Shown here: positions 19,092 through 27,716 of the stretch, piece by piece
Layout of the letters: every line of letters begins with the position of its first letter
Position numbering within the stretch: position 1 is the first letter of the stretch
Assembly: GCF_014145675.1 (NCBI RefSeq)
Contig: NZ_JACGZW010000004.1
Coordinates: 1 to 64,000 of the forward strand
DNA length: 64,000 nt
Reading direction: 5' to 3'
Source: Amycolatopsis dendrobii
Lineage (GTDB): Bacteria > Actinomycetota > Actinomycetes > Mycobacteriales > Pseudonocardiaceae
Program-made: the position numbers and the translations under genes
Notes under the pieces: model-generated
What the model was told of the DNA's origin: nothing
Databases searched by the model: none
Seen by the model: only the letters and a program-made list of their open reading frames with translations

Positions 19092-20208
19092 CCGCTCGCT
19101 CGAACTCCGCGCCCTCGCCGGCGAACTGATCGGCGACCAGCCCGACGCGTGGGACCGGGCCGGGGCCATTCCGGAAGATCTGGTGCGCAAGCTCGCCGAA
19201 GCGGGCGCGCTGTGCGCCGAGGTGCCCGCCCGCTACGGCGGACTGGGGCTGAGCAGTGCGGAAAGCGGCGAGTTCACCGCGTACGTCGGCAGCCGGTGCA
19301 GTTCGCTGCGCAGCCTGATGACCTCGCAGGGCATGGCCGCGTGGACGATCCAGCGGCTCGGCGACCGGGGCCAGCGCACGGAATTCCTGCCCCGGCTCAC
19401 CTCGGGCGCAGTGGCCGCGGTCGGGTTCAGCGAGACCGGAGCAGGCAGCGACCTGTCCACTATGGACACCGAAATCCGCTCGGACGGGGATTCGGTCGTC
19501 GTGGACGGGCACAAGGTCTGGGTGACCGCCGCGGACTACGCCGATCTGCTCGTGGTGTTCGGCCGGTACGAGGGCGGGGCCGCGGCCGCGGTGGTGCCCG
19601 CCACGACGCCCGGCGTGCACGTCGAGCGCGTTCCGGAACCGATGGGCTGCCGGGCCGCCGGGCACGCGAACATCCGGCTCGACGGGGTCCGGCTCCCGGC
19701 CGCGAACCTGCTCGGCGGAGCGGGCCAGTCCACCGCGATGCTGGTCACCACCGCGCTCGCCTACGGCCGCATCTCCGTTGCCTGGGGCTGTGTCGGGATC
19801 CTCCGCGCCTGCCTCGCCGAGGTGCGCGGGCACGCGGTTTCCCGCGAACAGTTCGGCAAACCGCTCGGAGAGCACCAGCTCGTCGCCCGGCACGTGGCCG
19901 AACTGCTGGTGGCCGAGCAATCCGCGACCCGCGCGTGCGAACACGCCAGCCGCCGCTGGGACGAACGTTCTCCGGAAATGGTGCTGGCCACGGTGCTGGC
20001 CAAATACGTGAGTTCCCGGCAGGCGGCCGACGGCGCGGCCTCGGCGGTCCAGGTGCTGGCTTCGGCGGGCGCGCGGGACAGCCATCCGGTCGCGCGCGCG
20101 TACCGGGACGCGAAGCTGATGGAAATCATCGAAGGCAGCAACGAAATCTGCCAGCTGATCCTGTCCGAGCACGTGCTCGCTGGCGCGAAACAGGAGGAAG
20201 ACCGGTGA
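19084..20208 (+). CDS. fkbI-like: Acyl-CoA dehydrogenase-like enzyme (FkbI-type)
   Basis: A 374-residue acyl-CoA dehydrogenase fold protein. It has the FAD-binding GFSETGAGSDLS motif near 117-128, a WVTAADYADLLVV strand, an EQFGKPLGEHQLV segment near 260, and the catalytic-base region MEIIEGSNEICQ near 348. In the methoxymalonyl pathway the FkbI homologue oxidises the C3 side of the ACP-bound unit towards the malonyl carboxyl. The GTG start lies inside the ACP gene (8-nt overlap), and the stop overlaps the next GTG (GTGA), so the genes are translationally coupled. Confidence 0.93.
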   Translation: MADRSLELRALAGELIGDQPDAWDRAGAIPEDLVRKLAEAGALCAEVPARYGGLGLSSAESGEFTAYVGSRCSSLRSLMTSQGMAAWTIQRLGDRGQRTEFLPRLTSGAVAAVGFSETGAGSDLSTMDTEIRSDGDSVVVDGHKVWVTAADYADLLVVFGRYEGGAAAAVVPATTPGVHVERVPEPMGCRAAGHANIRLDGVRLPAANLLGGAGQSTAMLVTTALAYGRISVAWGCVGILRACLAEVRGHAVSREQFGKPLGEHQLVARHVAELLVAEQSATRACEHASRRWDERSPEMVLATVLAKYVSSRQAADGAASAVQVLASAGARDSHPVARAYRDAKLMEIIEGSNEICQLILSEHVLAGAKQEEDR

Positions 20209-21287
20209 GCGACAAGGTTTCGATGGTGAAATGCCTCGTCTGGGACCTGGACAACACGCTGTGGCAAGGCACCCTGCTCGAAGACGGCGAGGTGCGCCTG
20301 TCCGACGAGATCCGGAAGACGATCGTCGAACTGGACGCGCGCGGCATCCTGCAGGCGGTGGCGAGCAAGAACGACCACGAGCCGGCCTGGCAGCGCCTGG
20401 AGGAACTGGGTGTGGCCGAGTACTTCGTGCTGGCCCGGATCGGCTGGGGCCCGAAATCGGCTTCGGTGCGGGCGATCGCCGACGAACTCAACTTCGCGCA
20501 CAAAACGATCGCCTTCATCGACGACCAGCCCGCGGAACGCGCCGAGGTGCAGTTCCATTTGCCGGAGGTGCGTTGTTACGAGGCGGAAGCGGCGGCCGGG
20601 TTGCCGGGTCTTCCGGAGTTCACCCCGCGAGCCCGGACGATCGATTCGGGCAAACGGCGGCAGATGTACCAGGCCGGGTTTCGCCGGGAGGCGGAACGGG
20701 CTGATTTCGCCGGGCCGGATGAGGAGTTCCTGCGGTCGCTCGAGCTGGAGATGCGGATTTTCCCGGCGACCGAGGCCGAGTTGAGCCGGGTCGAGGAACT
20801 TACGCTGCGGACCAGCCAGATGAATGCCACCGGGGTGCATTACTCCGACGAGACGTTGCGGGGGTTGCTGGCGGATCCGGGGCATGAGGTGCTGGTTGTC
20901 ACCATGGACGATCGGTTCGGGACGCATGGGGCGGTCGGGGTCGTGCTGGTGGAGCGGCTTGCTCGGGTTTGGCACTTGAAGCTGCTGGCTACCTCGTGCC
21001 GGGTGGTTTCGTTCGGGGCTGGTGCGGTGATTCTCAACTGGCTCGTGGATCAGGCTGCTCGGGCCGGAGTGCATGTGGTGGCTGATTTCCGGCGGACTGA
21101 GCGGAATCGGATCATGGAGATCGCTTATCGGTTCGCTGGGTTCGCCGAGTCCGGGTGTGCTTGTCTCGCGGGGGCCGCGGCCGGTGGGATTGAGCGGTTG
21201 CATTTGGCGGCTGAGCGGCGGGAAGGGTCTGGGGTGGTGAAGTTGATCGCTCCGGAGCTTGGGGTTGGTCTTGGGTTGGTGAAGTAG
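20205..21287 (+). CDS. fkbH-like: FkbH-like HAD-family glyceryl transferase/phosphatase
   Basis: A 360-residue protein of the FkbH family, which captures 1,3-bisphosphoglycerate, dephosphorylates it and loads glycerate onto the ACP. The HAD motif I reads CLVWDLDNTLWQGTL near 10-24 and IAFIDDQPAERAEV lies near 105. The C-terminal GNAT-like half includes TLRTSQMNATG near 205 and LLATSCRVVSFGAGAVI near 265. The GTG start follows CAGGAGGAAG and overlaps the previous stop. The last 400 nt use more T-ending codons than neighbouring genes. A very strong 24-bp terminator follows. Confidence 0.95.
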   Translation: MSDKVSMVKCLVWDLDNTLWQGTLLEDGEVRLSDEIRKTIVELDARGILQAVASKNDHEPAWQRLEELGVAEYFVLARIGWGPKSASVRAIADELNFAHKTIAFIDDQPAERAEVQFHLPEVRCYEAEAAAGLPGLPEFTPRARTIDSGKRRQMYQAGFRREAERADFAGPDEEFLRSLELEMRIFPATEAELSRVEELTLRTSQMNATGVHYSDETLRGLLADPGHEVLVVTMDDRFGTHGAVGVVLVERLARVWHLKLLATSCRVVSFGAGAVILNWLVDQAARAGVHVVADFRRTERNRIMEIAYRFAGFAESGCACLAGAAAGGIERLHLAAERREGSGVVKLIAPELGVGLGLVK

Positions 21288-21362
21288 TTCGGCTCGTCGC
21301 CTGGCGGCGACATCGGCCCGGTCTTGGGTTGCGTGGGGCACCCCGAAGGTTGATTGTGCTGA

Positions 21363-21419
21363 CGGTTCGGGGGTGCTTGTCAAGGCGGGAAAGATGCCTT
21401 GACAAGCACCCCCGAACCG
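21363..21419. terminator. Perfect 24-bp hairpin between convergent fkbH-like and fkbG-like genes
   Basis: A perfect 24-bp stem (21363-21386 with 21396-21419) with a 9-nt loop lies between the fkbH-like and fkbG-like 3' ends. It is symmetrical enough to stop transcription from both sides. The rest of the 306-nt gap holds the 81-bp repeat. Confidence 0.85.
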
Positions 21420-21511
21420 CAGGGCGGCTTTGTATCGGGGTGCGGGGGAGGGGCTGGGTGCCTCGCTGGTTGGGTGCGTCGGCTGCGGTGTCGTAGGTGG
21501 CTGGGGCTAGC

Positions 21512-21592
21512 GCCCCAATGTGGCATTGGGTGCGTCAGATGCACCCAATGTGGCGTTCGGTGCGTGGGACGCACCCAATGCCACATTGGGGC
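21512..21592. repeat. 81-bp triple-hairpin intergenic repeat, copy 1
   Basis: Three 22-23-nt arms joined by two short variable linkers. Arm A (GCCCCAATGTGGCATTGGGT...) and arm C (...ACCCAATGCCACATTGGGGC) are perfect reverse complements. The middle arm is an imperfect palindrome with GTTCGG in place of ATTGGG. The fkbG-like stop codon lies 2 nt beyond the edge. The second copy is at 54,951-55,031 in inverted orientation. Confidence 0.85.
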
Positions 21593-21593
21593 G

Positions 21594-22253
21594 TCAGAAA
21601 GTCTTGCGGCGGGCCAGGGTTACGCCGTCGGACAGGGGGAGTACGCAGATGTCCATGCGGTCGTCTTCTCGGATCAGGTGATTTGCTTCCCTGATGCCGT
21701 TGGTGTCCGGGTCGGTCGCGGACGGGTCGATTACCCTGCCCAGGAAAAGGGTGTTGTCCAGGACGATCAGTCCGCCTGGGCGGAGCAGGTCCGCGGATTT
21801 TTCGTAGTATTTCGGGTAGTTGGCCTTGTCCGCGTCGATGAAGACCAGGTCGAAGGGGTCTTCCGCGGCCAGTTCGTCCAGGGTCGTGCCCGCGTCGCCG
21901 ATGCGGGGTTCGATGCGGTCGGCGACGCCGGCCCGGGTCCAGTAGGGTTTCGCGAACTTGACCCATTTCGGGTTGAGGTCGCAGGTGACCAGGCGGCCGT
22001 TCGCGGGGAGTGCGCGGGCCATGGACAGGGTGCTGTAACCGGTGAAGGTGCCGATTTCCAGGATCCGTTCGGCACCGGTCAGAAGCACCAGCAGGGCCAG
22101 GAAACGGGCTTCTTCCGGAAGTACCTGCATCGCGGTTCCGCCGGGGAGTTCGGCGGTTTCGGTGCGCAGTTCGGCTAGCAGGGTGTCTTCGGGGCCCGAA
22201 ATTCGCCGGACGTAGTCGAGGAGTTCTTCGGTAGCCGTGATTTGCGTGGCCAA
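21594..22253 (-). CDS. fkbG-like: SAM-dependent O-methyltransferase (FkbG-type)
   Basis: A 219-residue class I methyltransferase of the caffeoyl-CoA/catechol O-MT type. Motif I reads ILEIGTFTGYSTLSMA near 63-78, followed by VTCDLNPKWV, the metal-ligand region LVFIDADKANYPKYY near 138, and IVLDNTLFLG. In methoxymalonyl-ACP cassettes FkbG methylates the 2-hydroxyl. The best start is TTG at 22,253, with GGATAGG about 10 nt upstream; the open frame runs further but overlaps the upstream FkbM gene. It ends 2 nt from the 81-bp repeat, convergent with the fkbH-like gene, so the set is split into two converging transcripts. Confidence 0.9.
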   Translation of the reverse strand: MATQITATEELLDYVRRISGPEDTLLAELRTETAELPGGTAMQVLPEEARFLALLVLLTGAERILEIGTFTGYSTLSMARALPANGRLVTCDLNPKWVKFAKPYWTRAGVADRIEPRIGDAGTTLDELAAEDPFDLVFIDADKANYPKYYEKSADLLRPGGLIVLDNTLFLGRVIDPSATDPDTNGIREANHLIREDDRMDICVLPLSDGVTLARRKTF

Positions 22254-22282
22254 GGGAGTCTGCCTATCCGGGAGAGAGGGGG

Positions 22283-23068
22283 CTAGGGACGATGCGCCCG
22301 GACGATGTGGACGCTCGATCCTTTGTAGAGGTCCTGTTGCAGCTGCTCGGTCCGGTAACCCTTCGCGCTTAGCAGGCTCACTACCTCGTTCAGCCTGCCG
22401 TCGAGGTCGTGCACCTCCACCGAAACGGTGCGGATCCGGGGCCAGTTCGCCTCGCCGATTCCCCGCAGCACCGCCAGTTCGGCCCGTTCGACGTCGATCT
22501 TGAGGAGGTCGACGGTGTCCAAGTCGTGGTCGGCGAACAGCTGCGCGATCGTGGTGACGGGGACTGGATAACGTTCCGCTGCGCGGCGCAGTTCCGAGCA
22601 ATAGGCTTCCGATTGTGCCGGATCGGCTCCGACGTTCTCGAAGACGGCCGAGATGTTGCGCTGGTCGTCTTCCTCGTCGACCTCGATCGTCGCGATGGTT
22701 TCGTTGGCCGGATAGTAAGTCAGCTCAACGGTTCCGGACCGGTCGGCGACAGCCGTTCGCAATGCGGTGCCACCGGGGAGGTGGGCGGCGAAATTGCGGG
22801 ACAGGCAATCGAACGTGGCGCTGGCCGGTTCGCAGGCGAGCACCCGCGCGTTCGCGAGACCGCTCGCGGTATGCAACGAAAACAGCCCGAAATGCGCGCC
22901 TACGTCGATGATCGTCGCGTCGTCCGGCAGCTTCTCCTGCTCGCGCAGATAGACGCTGGTGGACATCTCGTGCCAGATCAGTTCCGCGTTGCGTTCGTTG
23001 GTGCAGAAGATCACGCGGCCGTCCGGCAGGGTGAACTCCGCTGGGGAAAGACTTTGTCCGGTCGTCAC
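22283..23068 (-). CDS. FkbM-family SAM-dependent methyltransferase
   Basis: A 261-residue FkbM-domain methyltransferase. It has TIIDVGAHFGLFSLHTA near 57-73 (SAM motif I), LACEPASATFDCL near 85, LLKIDVERAELAVLRG near 200 and the C-terminal SSVHIVRAH. FkbM proteins O-methylate hydroxyls of polyketides and sugars, such as the 31-O-methyl of FK506. The GTG start at 23,068 is preceded by GAAAGGTG. It lies 29 nt upstream of the fkbG-like gene and is probably co-transcribed with it. It likely methylates a sugar or macrolide hydroxyl rather than the extender unit. Confidence 0.9.
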   Translation of the reverse strand: MTTGQSLSPAEFTLPDGRVIFCTNERNAELIWHEMSTSVYLREQEKLPDDATIIDVGAHFGLFSLHTASGLANARVLACEPASATFDCLSRNFAAHLPGGTALRTAVADRSGTVELTYYPANETIATIEVDEEDDQRNISAVFENVGADPAQSEAYCSELRRAAERYPVPVTTIAQLFADHDLDTVDLLKIDVERAELAVLRGIGEANWPRIRTVSVEVHDLDGRLNEVVSLLSAKGYRTEQLQQDLYKGSSVHIVRAHRP

Positions 23069-23238
23069 GATGCTCAGTGCACCTTTCGAAACGCGCGCTT
23101 TCCGGCGCGGGCCAAGGGGATCGCGGCATTGCCGCACTGCGCGGCCGACGTCGGAATGCGGATCGGCGCGGCAAGCCTTTCCCGCACTGTAGCCGAAGAC
23201 CGGCGTTTGCGACCGCGTTCTTGCGTCCCCGGGCGGGA

Positions 23239-26200
23239 TCAGGAGAACGTCTGCGGCACGGTGCCGCCCGAGTGCTGAAGGAGAATCCCTCTGGCGAGGC
23301 CTTCGTGGTAGCGGTAACCGCTGTCGCGGGCCCCGGTGAGGGCGAATCTCGCGTGGCTGAACGCGGTCCTGGGCCGTGCGGCCTCGCCGTGCGCCCTGGC
23401 GAGCCCGAGAAGGGCTTCCAGCATGCCGTACCGGTGCACCGTGCCCCCGGTCGAATGTTCCAGCGCGTTTTCGTACGCCTGCACCGCTTCGTTGAACTCG
23501 CCCCGCCGGAGCCGGACGGTTCCCACGACGTTCCACGCGTTGGCCGTCGTCCGCGGATTGCCCAGTTTCGCGGCGGAGGCGAGGGCTCGCTCGCCGATCG
23601 CCGCGGCCTTGGCCGGGTCGCCCGCCGCCAGCAGTGCGATCGCCAGCTGGCCAAGGCTTTCCACGTGGTGGTGCCGGGTTCCGGACGCCTTCGCCCGGTC
23701 CACGGCTTCGAGAAGGTACTCCGCCGCGGGACCGGGTTGTCCCAGGGCGAGGCGCGAATGCCCGAGCAGGAGCAGGGATTCGACCAGTTCGATCGTCGCC
23801 CCGATCCGCTCGGCCAGTTTTCGCGCGGAGCTCAGCAACGGCTGGACGCTGGCGAACTCGCCGTGCAGCAGCTGCACGTAACCCAAGCCCAGCAACGCTT
23901 TCAGCCGCACGATCGGCGGCACCTGCCTGCCCTTGGCCGGTTCGGCGACCTGGCGGAAGCGTTCCCGCGCGGCGTCGAGTTCGTCGAGGTCGAGCCGGAT
24001 GCCGCCGTCGAGCACGAGCACCATCGGCCGTCCGGGCGTGTCCGCCTTGGCCTCGTCCAGTGCCTCGGCGAGGTACCGATCCGCCTTCGCCAGGTCGCCG
24101 GCCAGCTGGCATTCGCGGATCAGCGGGATCAGCATGGCGGTCTCGGCGGACGCGTCGCCCGCCTCGCGCGCGGCGCGCAGGCCGGTCGCCGCCGCGGCGA
24201 GCAGGTCCACCTGGTGGCCGTTGACGCTGAGGTAGGAATCCAGGATTTCGGTGAGCTGCCAGGCCACCTCGCGCGGACCGTGTTCGGCGCAGTGCTCGAC
24301 CAGCGCGATCAGCGCGGCCCGTTCGGCGTCGAGCCAGCGCAGTGCGTCCGCGCGGCTGATGCCGTCCGGTGTCGTCCGAGCGGGCGGCTGCGCCCGGGTG
24401 TAGCGGGGGAGTTCGCCGTACAGCGTCCGGACCGCCAGTTCGGCGGTGCGCAGATGCCAGTCGCGCAGCCGCGCCCGCGCCCGTTCCAGGTACTCGGGGT
24501 CGTCGTCGGACTCCCCGCACTGGGCCGCGTACTCCCGCAGCAGGTCGTGCATGTGGTACCGCTCGCCGGGCAGCCGGTGCAGGAGGCTCGCCTCGGCCAG
24601 TTGCTCCAGCGTGCGCATGGCGTCGGCCCGCGGAAGCTCGGCGAGAACGGCGGCGGCGTCGGCGGCGAAATCGGCGCCAGGGGCAAGCGCGAGCAGCCGG
24701 AACATCGTCTGGACCTCGGGTTTCAGCCCCGCGTAGGAAAGACCGAACGCCTGGTGGACCGCGATGTCCTCTTCGGTCTCCACGGTCAGCGCGTGGGCCC
24801 AGTAGCCCTCCTCGAAGGACCGGTTGTAGGCGTTGATGTCCGGACGCGGCCTGCCCGCGAGATTGCCGCCCGCGATCCGCAGCGCCAGCGGCAGATGCCC
24901 GCACAGATCGGCCAGCCGCGCGATCGCGTCCCGTTGCTCGTGCGCGACCTGCTCGCCGAGCAGCGTGCCGAGCAGGGCCACCGAGGCCTCCCGCTCGAAC
25001 AGGTCGAGCCGGACCAGATGGGCCCCGTCGAGCGCGACGAGGCTGCGAAGCTCGCTGCGGCTGGTCACCAGCACGGCGCAGCCCGCGTCCCCCGGGATCA
25101 GCGGCCGGATCTGTGCGGCGGAGGCGGCGTTGTCGAGCATGACCAGCACCCGTTTGCCCGCCAGCAGCGCGCGGTACGCGGTGACCTGCTCTTCCTCCTC
25201 CACCGGGGTGCGTTCGGCGGGCAGGCCGAGCGCGCGCATCAGCCGGGCGAGCACGGACGGCGTCGAGAGCGCGGGCTTGTCCGAGTAGCCGCGCAGATCG
25301 ACGTAGAGCTGGCCGTCCGGGAACCGGGAACGCAGCTGGTGCGCCAGCCGGACGGCCAGCGCGGTCTTGCCGACCCCGGGCGGCCCGGACACGGTCACGA
25401 CGGGCACAGAGCCGTCGCCGGCGGTCTCCAGCAGGCCGCCGATCCGTTGAAGCTCGGCGGTGCGCCCGACGAACACCTCCAGTGCGGGCGGCAGCTGGGA
25501 CACGCCGGGCGCGGAGGCGGGTCGCGGCGGCCGGGGCGCCCGGACGGCTTCCACCGCGGGCGCTTTGAGGTCGAGGTCGTCGTTCAGGATGGCGTGGAAG
25601 AGGTTCTGCAGTTCTGGGCCCGGCTCGGTACCCAGGTTTTCGGCGAGCGCGTCGACGATCGTCCGGTACGCGCTGAGCGCCTCCGCCTGCCGCCCGACCC
25701 CGTGCAGGGCGAGCATGAGCTGATGCCAGAGCTGCTCGCGCAACGGGTACTCGGCGGTCAGCCTGCGGAGATGGCTCACGACGTCCTGATGCTCGCCGAG
25801 GCGGAGCTTCGCTTCGGCCCGCTCGCATTCGGCTCGCAGCCGTGCTTCCACCAGCTGCGGCGTCTCGGAGCGGCGCAGCGAATCCGACGGCACGTTCAGC
25901 AGCGGCTCGTCCCGCCACAGCGCCAGCGCCTCGTCCCAGAGCTGGACGGCACGGGCTAGTTCGCCGTCCGCCGCCTGCCTGCCCGCCCGGACGGTGAGGT
26001 CGCGGAAGCGGTACAGGTCGAGCGCGTCGTCCGGGACCTCGAGCAGATACCCGGTCGGCGTGGTCCGGATGATCTCCGAACGCCCGAGCAGCCTGCGCAA
26101 TCGCATGATGTATACGCGCAATGCGGTGGTCGGCTGGGCGGGCACGCTCGCGCCCCACACGATTTCGGTGAGTTCGCCCAGCGTCACGACCTTGTTCGCG

Positions 26201-26319
26201 CGCAACAGCAAAGCCGCGAGAACGACCCGCTGGGTCGGTGCGTTGACCGGCACCGGCGTACCGTGCGCACGCAATTCCAGCGGCCCCAGTACGCCGAACT
26301 CGTAAGGTGGATGACTCAC
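23239..26319 (-). CDS. Large AfsR/SARP regulator with NB-ARC and TPR regions
   Basis: A 1,026-residue regulator: winged-helix DNA-binding domain about 1-85 (YEFGVLGPLELRAHG ... LRVYIMRLRRLLG), BTAD about 90-240, NB-ARC ATPase with P-loop GPPGVGKTALAV near 315, then a long helical C-terminal region about 550-1020 with repeated Ala/Leu-rich pairs typical of TPRs. The GTG at 26,319 is chosen because TGGAGGAACC lies just upstream. It is followed at a distance by the FkbM-fkbG genes on the same strand. With the SARP at 9,335 and the StrR-like protein it makes three regulators in one cluster. Confidence 0.92.
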   Translation of the reverse strand: MSHPPYEFGVLGPLELRAHGTPVPVNAPTQRVVLAALLLRANKVVTLGELTEIVWGASVPAQPTTALRVYIMRLRRLLGRSEIIRTTPTGYLLEVPDDALDLYRFRDLTVRAGRQAADGELARAVQLWDEALALWRDEPLLNVPSDSLRRSETPQLVEARLRAECERAEAKLRLGEHQDVVSHLRRLTAEYPLREQLWHQLMLALHGVGRQAEALSAYRTIVDALAENLGTEPGPELQNLFHAILNDDLDLKAPAVEAVRAPRPPRPASAPGVSQLPPALEVFVGRTAELQRIGGLLETAGDGSVPVVTVSGPPGVGKTALAVRLAHQLRSRFPDGQLYVDLRGYSDKPALSTPSVLARLMRALGLPAERTPVEEEEQVTAYRALLAGKRVLVMLDNAASAAQIRPLIPGDAGCAVLVTSRSELRSLVALDGAHLVRLDLFEREASVALLGTLLGEQVAHEQRDAIARLADLCGHLPLALRIAGGNLAGRPRPDINAYNRSFEEGYWAHALTVETEEDIAVHQAFGLSYAGLKPEVQTMFRLLALAPGADFAADAAAVLAELPRADAMRTLEQLAEASLLHRLPGERYHMHDLLREYAAQCGESDDDPEYLERARARLRDWHLRTAELAVRTLYGELPRYTRAQPPARTTPDGISRADALRWLDAERAALIALVEHCAEHGPREVAWQLTEILDSYLSVNGHQVDLLAAAATGLRAAREAGDASAETAMLIPLIRECQLAGDLAKADRYLAEALDEAKADTPGRPMVLVLDGGIRLDLDELDAARERFRQVAEPAKGRQVPPIVRLKALLGLGYVQLLHGEFASVQPLLSSARKLAERIGATIELVESLLLLGHSRLALGQPGPAAEYLLEAVDRAKASGTRHHHVESLGQLAIALLAAGDPAKAAAIGERALASAAKLGNPRTTANAWNVVGTVRLRRGEFNEAVQAYENALEHSTGGTVHRYGMLEALLGLARAHGEAARPRTAFSHARFALTGARDSGYRYHEGLARGILLQHSGGTVPQTFS

Positions 26320-26534
26320 CGGTTCCTCCACTAGTCCGACAAGGGCCAACTCTACCCGGCCGCGCACGGTGGATGTCCGAATTGTGAGACTAGTCAGAGC
26401 ATGCGGCTTTCAGGGGCCGCCGAAGGTCGGGTGAGCCGGGCTTCCGCAAGCCGATCCGGGCCACTACGATTCGGACGTCCGGCCGCAATCGGCTGTGCGA
26501 CCGCCGGATTTCCGCGGTTGCACAGGCAAGCCGC
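26320..26534 (-). promoter_or_regulatory. Promoter region of the AfsR-type gene
   Basis: A 215-nt gap upstream of the AfsR-type start. ACTAGTC occurs at 26,330-26,336, next to the ribosome site, and again at 26,389-26,395, inside the palindrome GACTAGTC. The two copies are 59 bp apart and might be operator halves. No clear promoter boxes were seen. Confidence 0.3.
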
Positions 26535-27293
26535 TCAGCGCGCGACCGCCGCGGTCCGGTTCCGGATGTGCGCGGTGATCTCCTTCTGGTGGTGGGCAAG
26601 GAAAAAGTGCCCGCCCGCGAACACCGTGAGGTCGAAACCGCCGGTCGTGTGCTCCTGCCAGGCCCGCGCCTCCGCGATCGTGGTCTTCGGGTCGTCGTCC
26701 CCGGTCAGCACGTCGATCGGACAGCGCACCGCCGCTGCGGGCTCGGCCCGGTAGGTCTCGACCGCCTGGTAGTCGCCCCGGATGGCGGGCAGGCTCATCC
26801 GGAGGATCTCCTCGTCGCCGAGCAGCCGGGCGTCGGTTCCGCTCATCAGCTTCAGTTCGGCGAGGATGCCCTCGTCGTCGCGCAGGTGCACGGATTCGTC
26901 GCGGCTGGTCGACGGGGCGCGCCTGCCGGAGGCGAACAGCCGCACCGGGCTGAACGCGTGCTCGCGTTCCAGCCGCAGCGCGGTCTCGAACGCGAGCACG
27001 GCTCCCATGCTGTGCCCGAAGAACGCCACCGGCCGGTCCAGCCACGGCCGGAGGACCTCGGCGGTCTCGTCGGCGAGCCTGCCGAGGTCGGCGATCACCG
27101 GCTCGTGGCGGCGGTCCTGTCTTCCGGGGTACTGGAGGTTCAGCACGTCCAGGTCGCCGGACAGCGCTTTCGACATCGGGAAGTAGAAACTCGCCGACCC
27201 GCCCGCGTGGGGAAAGCAGACCAGCCGCGCGGGCGCGTCCGGAGCCGGATGGAAGCGCCGGACCCAGGAGGTGCTTTCGGTGATTTCCGACAT
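26535..27293 (-). CDS. Type II (editing) thioesterase
   Basis: A 252-residue alpha/beta-hydrolase of the stand-alone PKS/NRPS thioesterase family, which removes stalled acyl groups from carrier proteins. It has RLVCFPHAGGSASFY near 22-36, the nucleophile elbow FFGHSMGAVLAFE near 95 and the C-terminal His in FAGGHFFLA near 230. The ATG at 27,293 follows GAAAGGAT on the minus strand. It is divergent from the methyltransferase-Rieske operon, with about 420 nt between the starts. Confidence 0.94.
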   Translation of the reverse strand: MSEITESTSWVRRFHPAPDAPARLVCFPHAGGSASFYFPMSKALSGDLDVLNLQYPGRQDRRHEPVIADLGRLADETAEVLRPWLDRPVAFFGHSMGAVLAFETALRLEREHAFSPVRLFASGRRAPSTSRDESVHLRDDEGILAELKLMSGTDARLLGDEEILRMSLPAIRGDYQAVETYRAEPAAAVRCPIDVLTGDDDPKTTIAEARAWQEHTTGGFDLTVFAGGHFFLAHHQKEITAHIRNRTAAVAR

Positions 27294-27716
27294 GGGGGAA
27301 GAATCCTTTCTCCGGCACGGCATCCGGCGGCCGGAACGCGCGCCGGACCCTGCCGGTCACGGTATCCAGAACCGGGCGCCCGACCAATCCGGTCCGAACA
27401 CCGGACCGGATCCCGCGCGCGAACGCAGTCGATCAGCTGGCTTTTCCGCGGGAATGCGACAGGATGCGGCCGGAAAGTCCGCCGGGGCCACAGGAATAGC
27501 CCGTTCCGGGTCTCGGTCGCACACCGGCGGGCGGGCCCTACTCAACTCCCCGCGGTTCGAGTACGTTGATCCACAGCGAGGTCCGGGAAGAAACCCGGCC
27601 GCTCCGCGCCCCTCGGGGAAAACACGCACCTTCCCGCCTTTCCCGTGCGGCGGAGCACCTGCAATAACGGAATGGACCGGCGTCGCGACGCAGAATCGGA
27701 CAAGGGGGAACTGGCG
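27294..27716. promoter_or_regulatory. Divergent promoter region, type II TE / methyltransferase operon
   Basis: A 423-nt gap between divergent starts, expected to hold two promoters. A half-site-like CAGTCGATC (resembling the StrR right half) occurs at about 27,426, with no matching left half at the right distance. No further structure was recognised. Confidence 0.35.

Noticed and set aside
27294..27716. StrR box upstream of the methyltransferase operon
   Set aside because: Only a CAGTCGATC half is present near 27,426; no GTTCGACTG-like half lies at a suitable distance.
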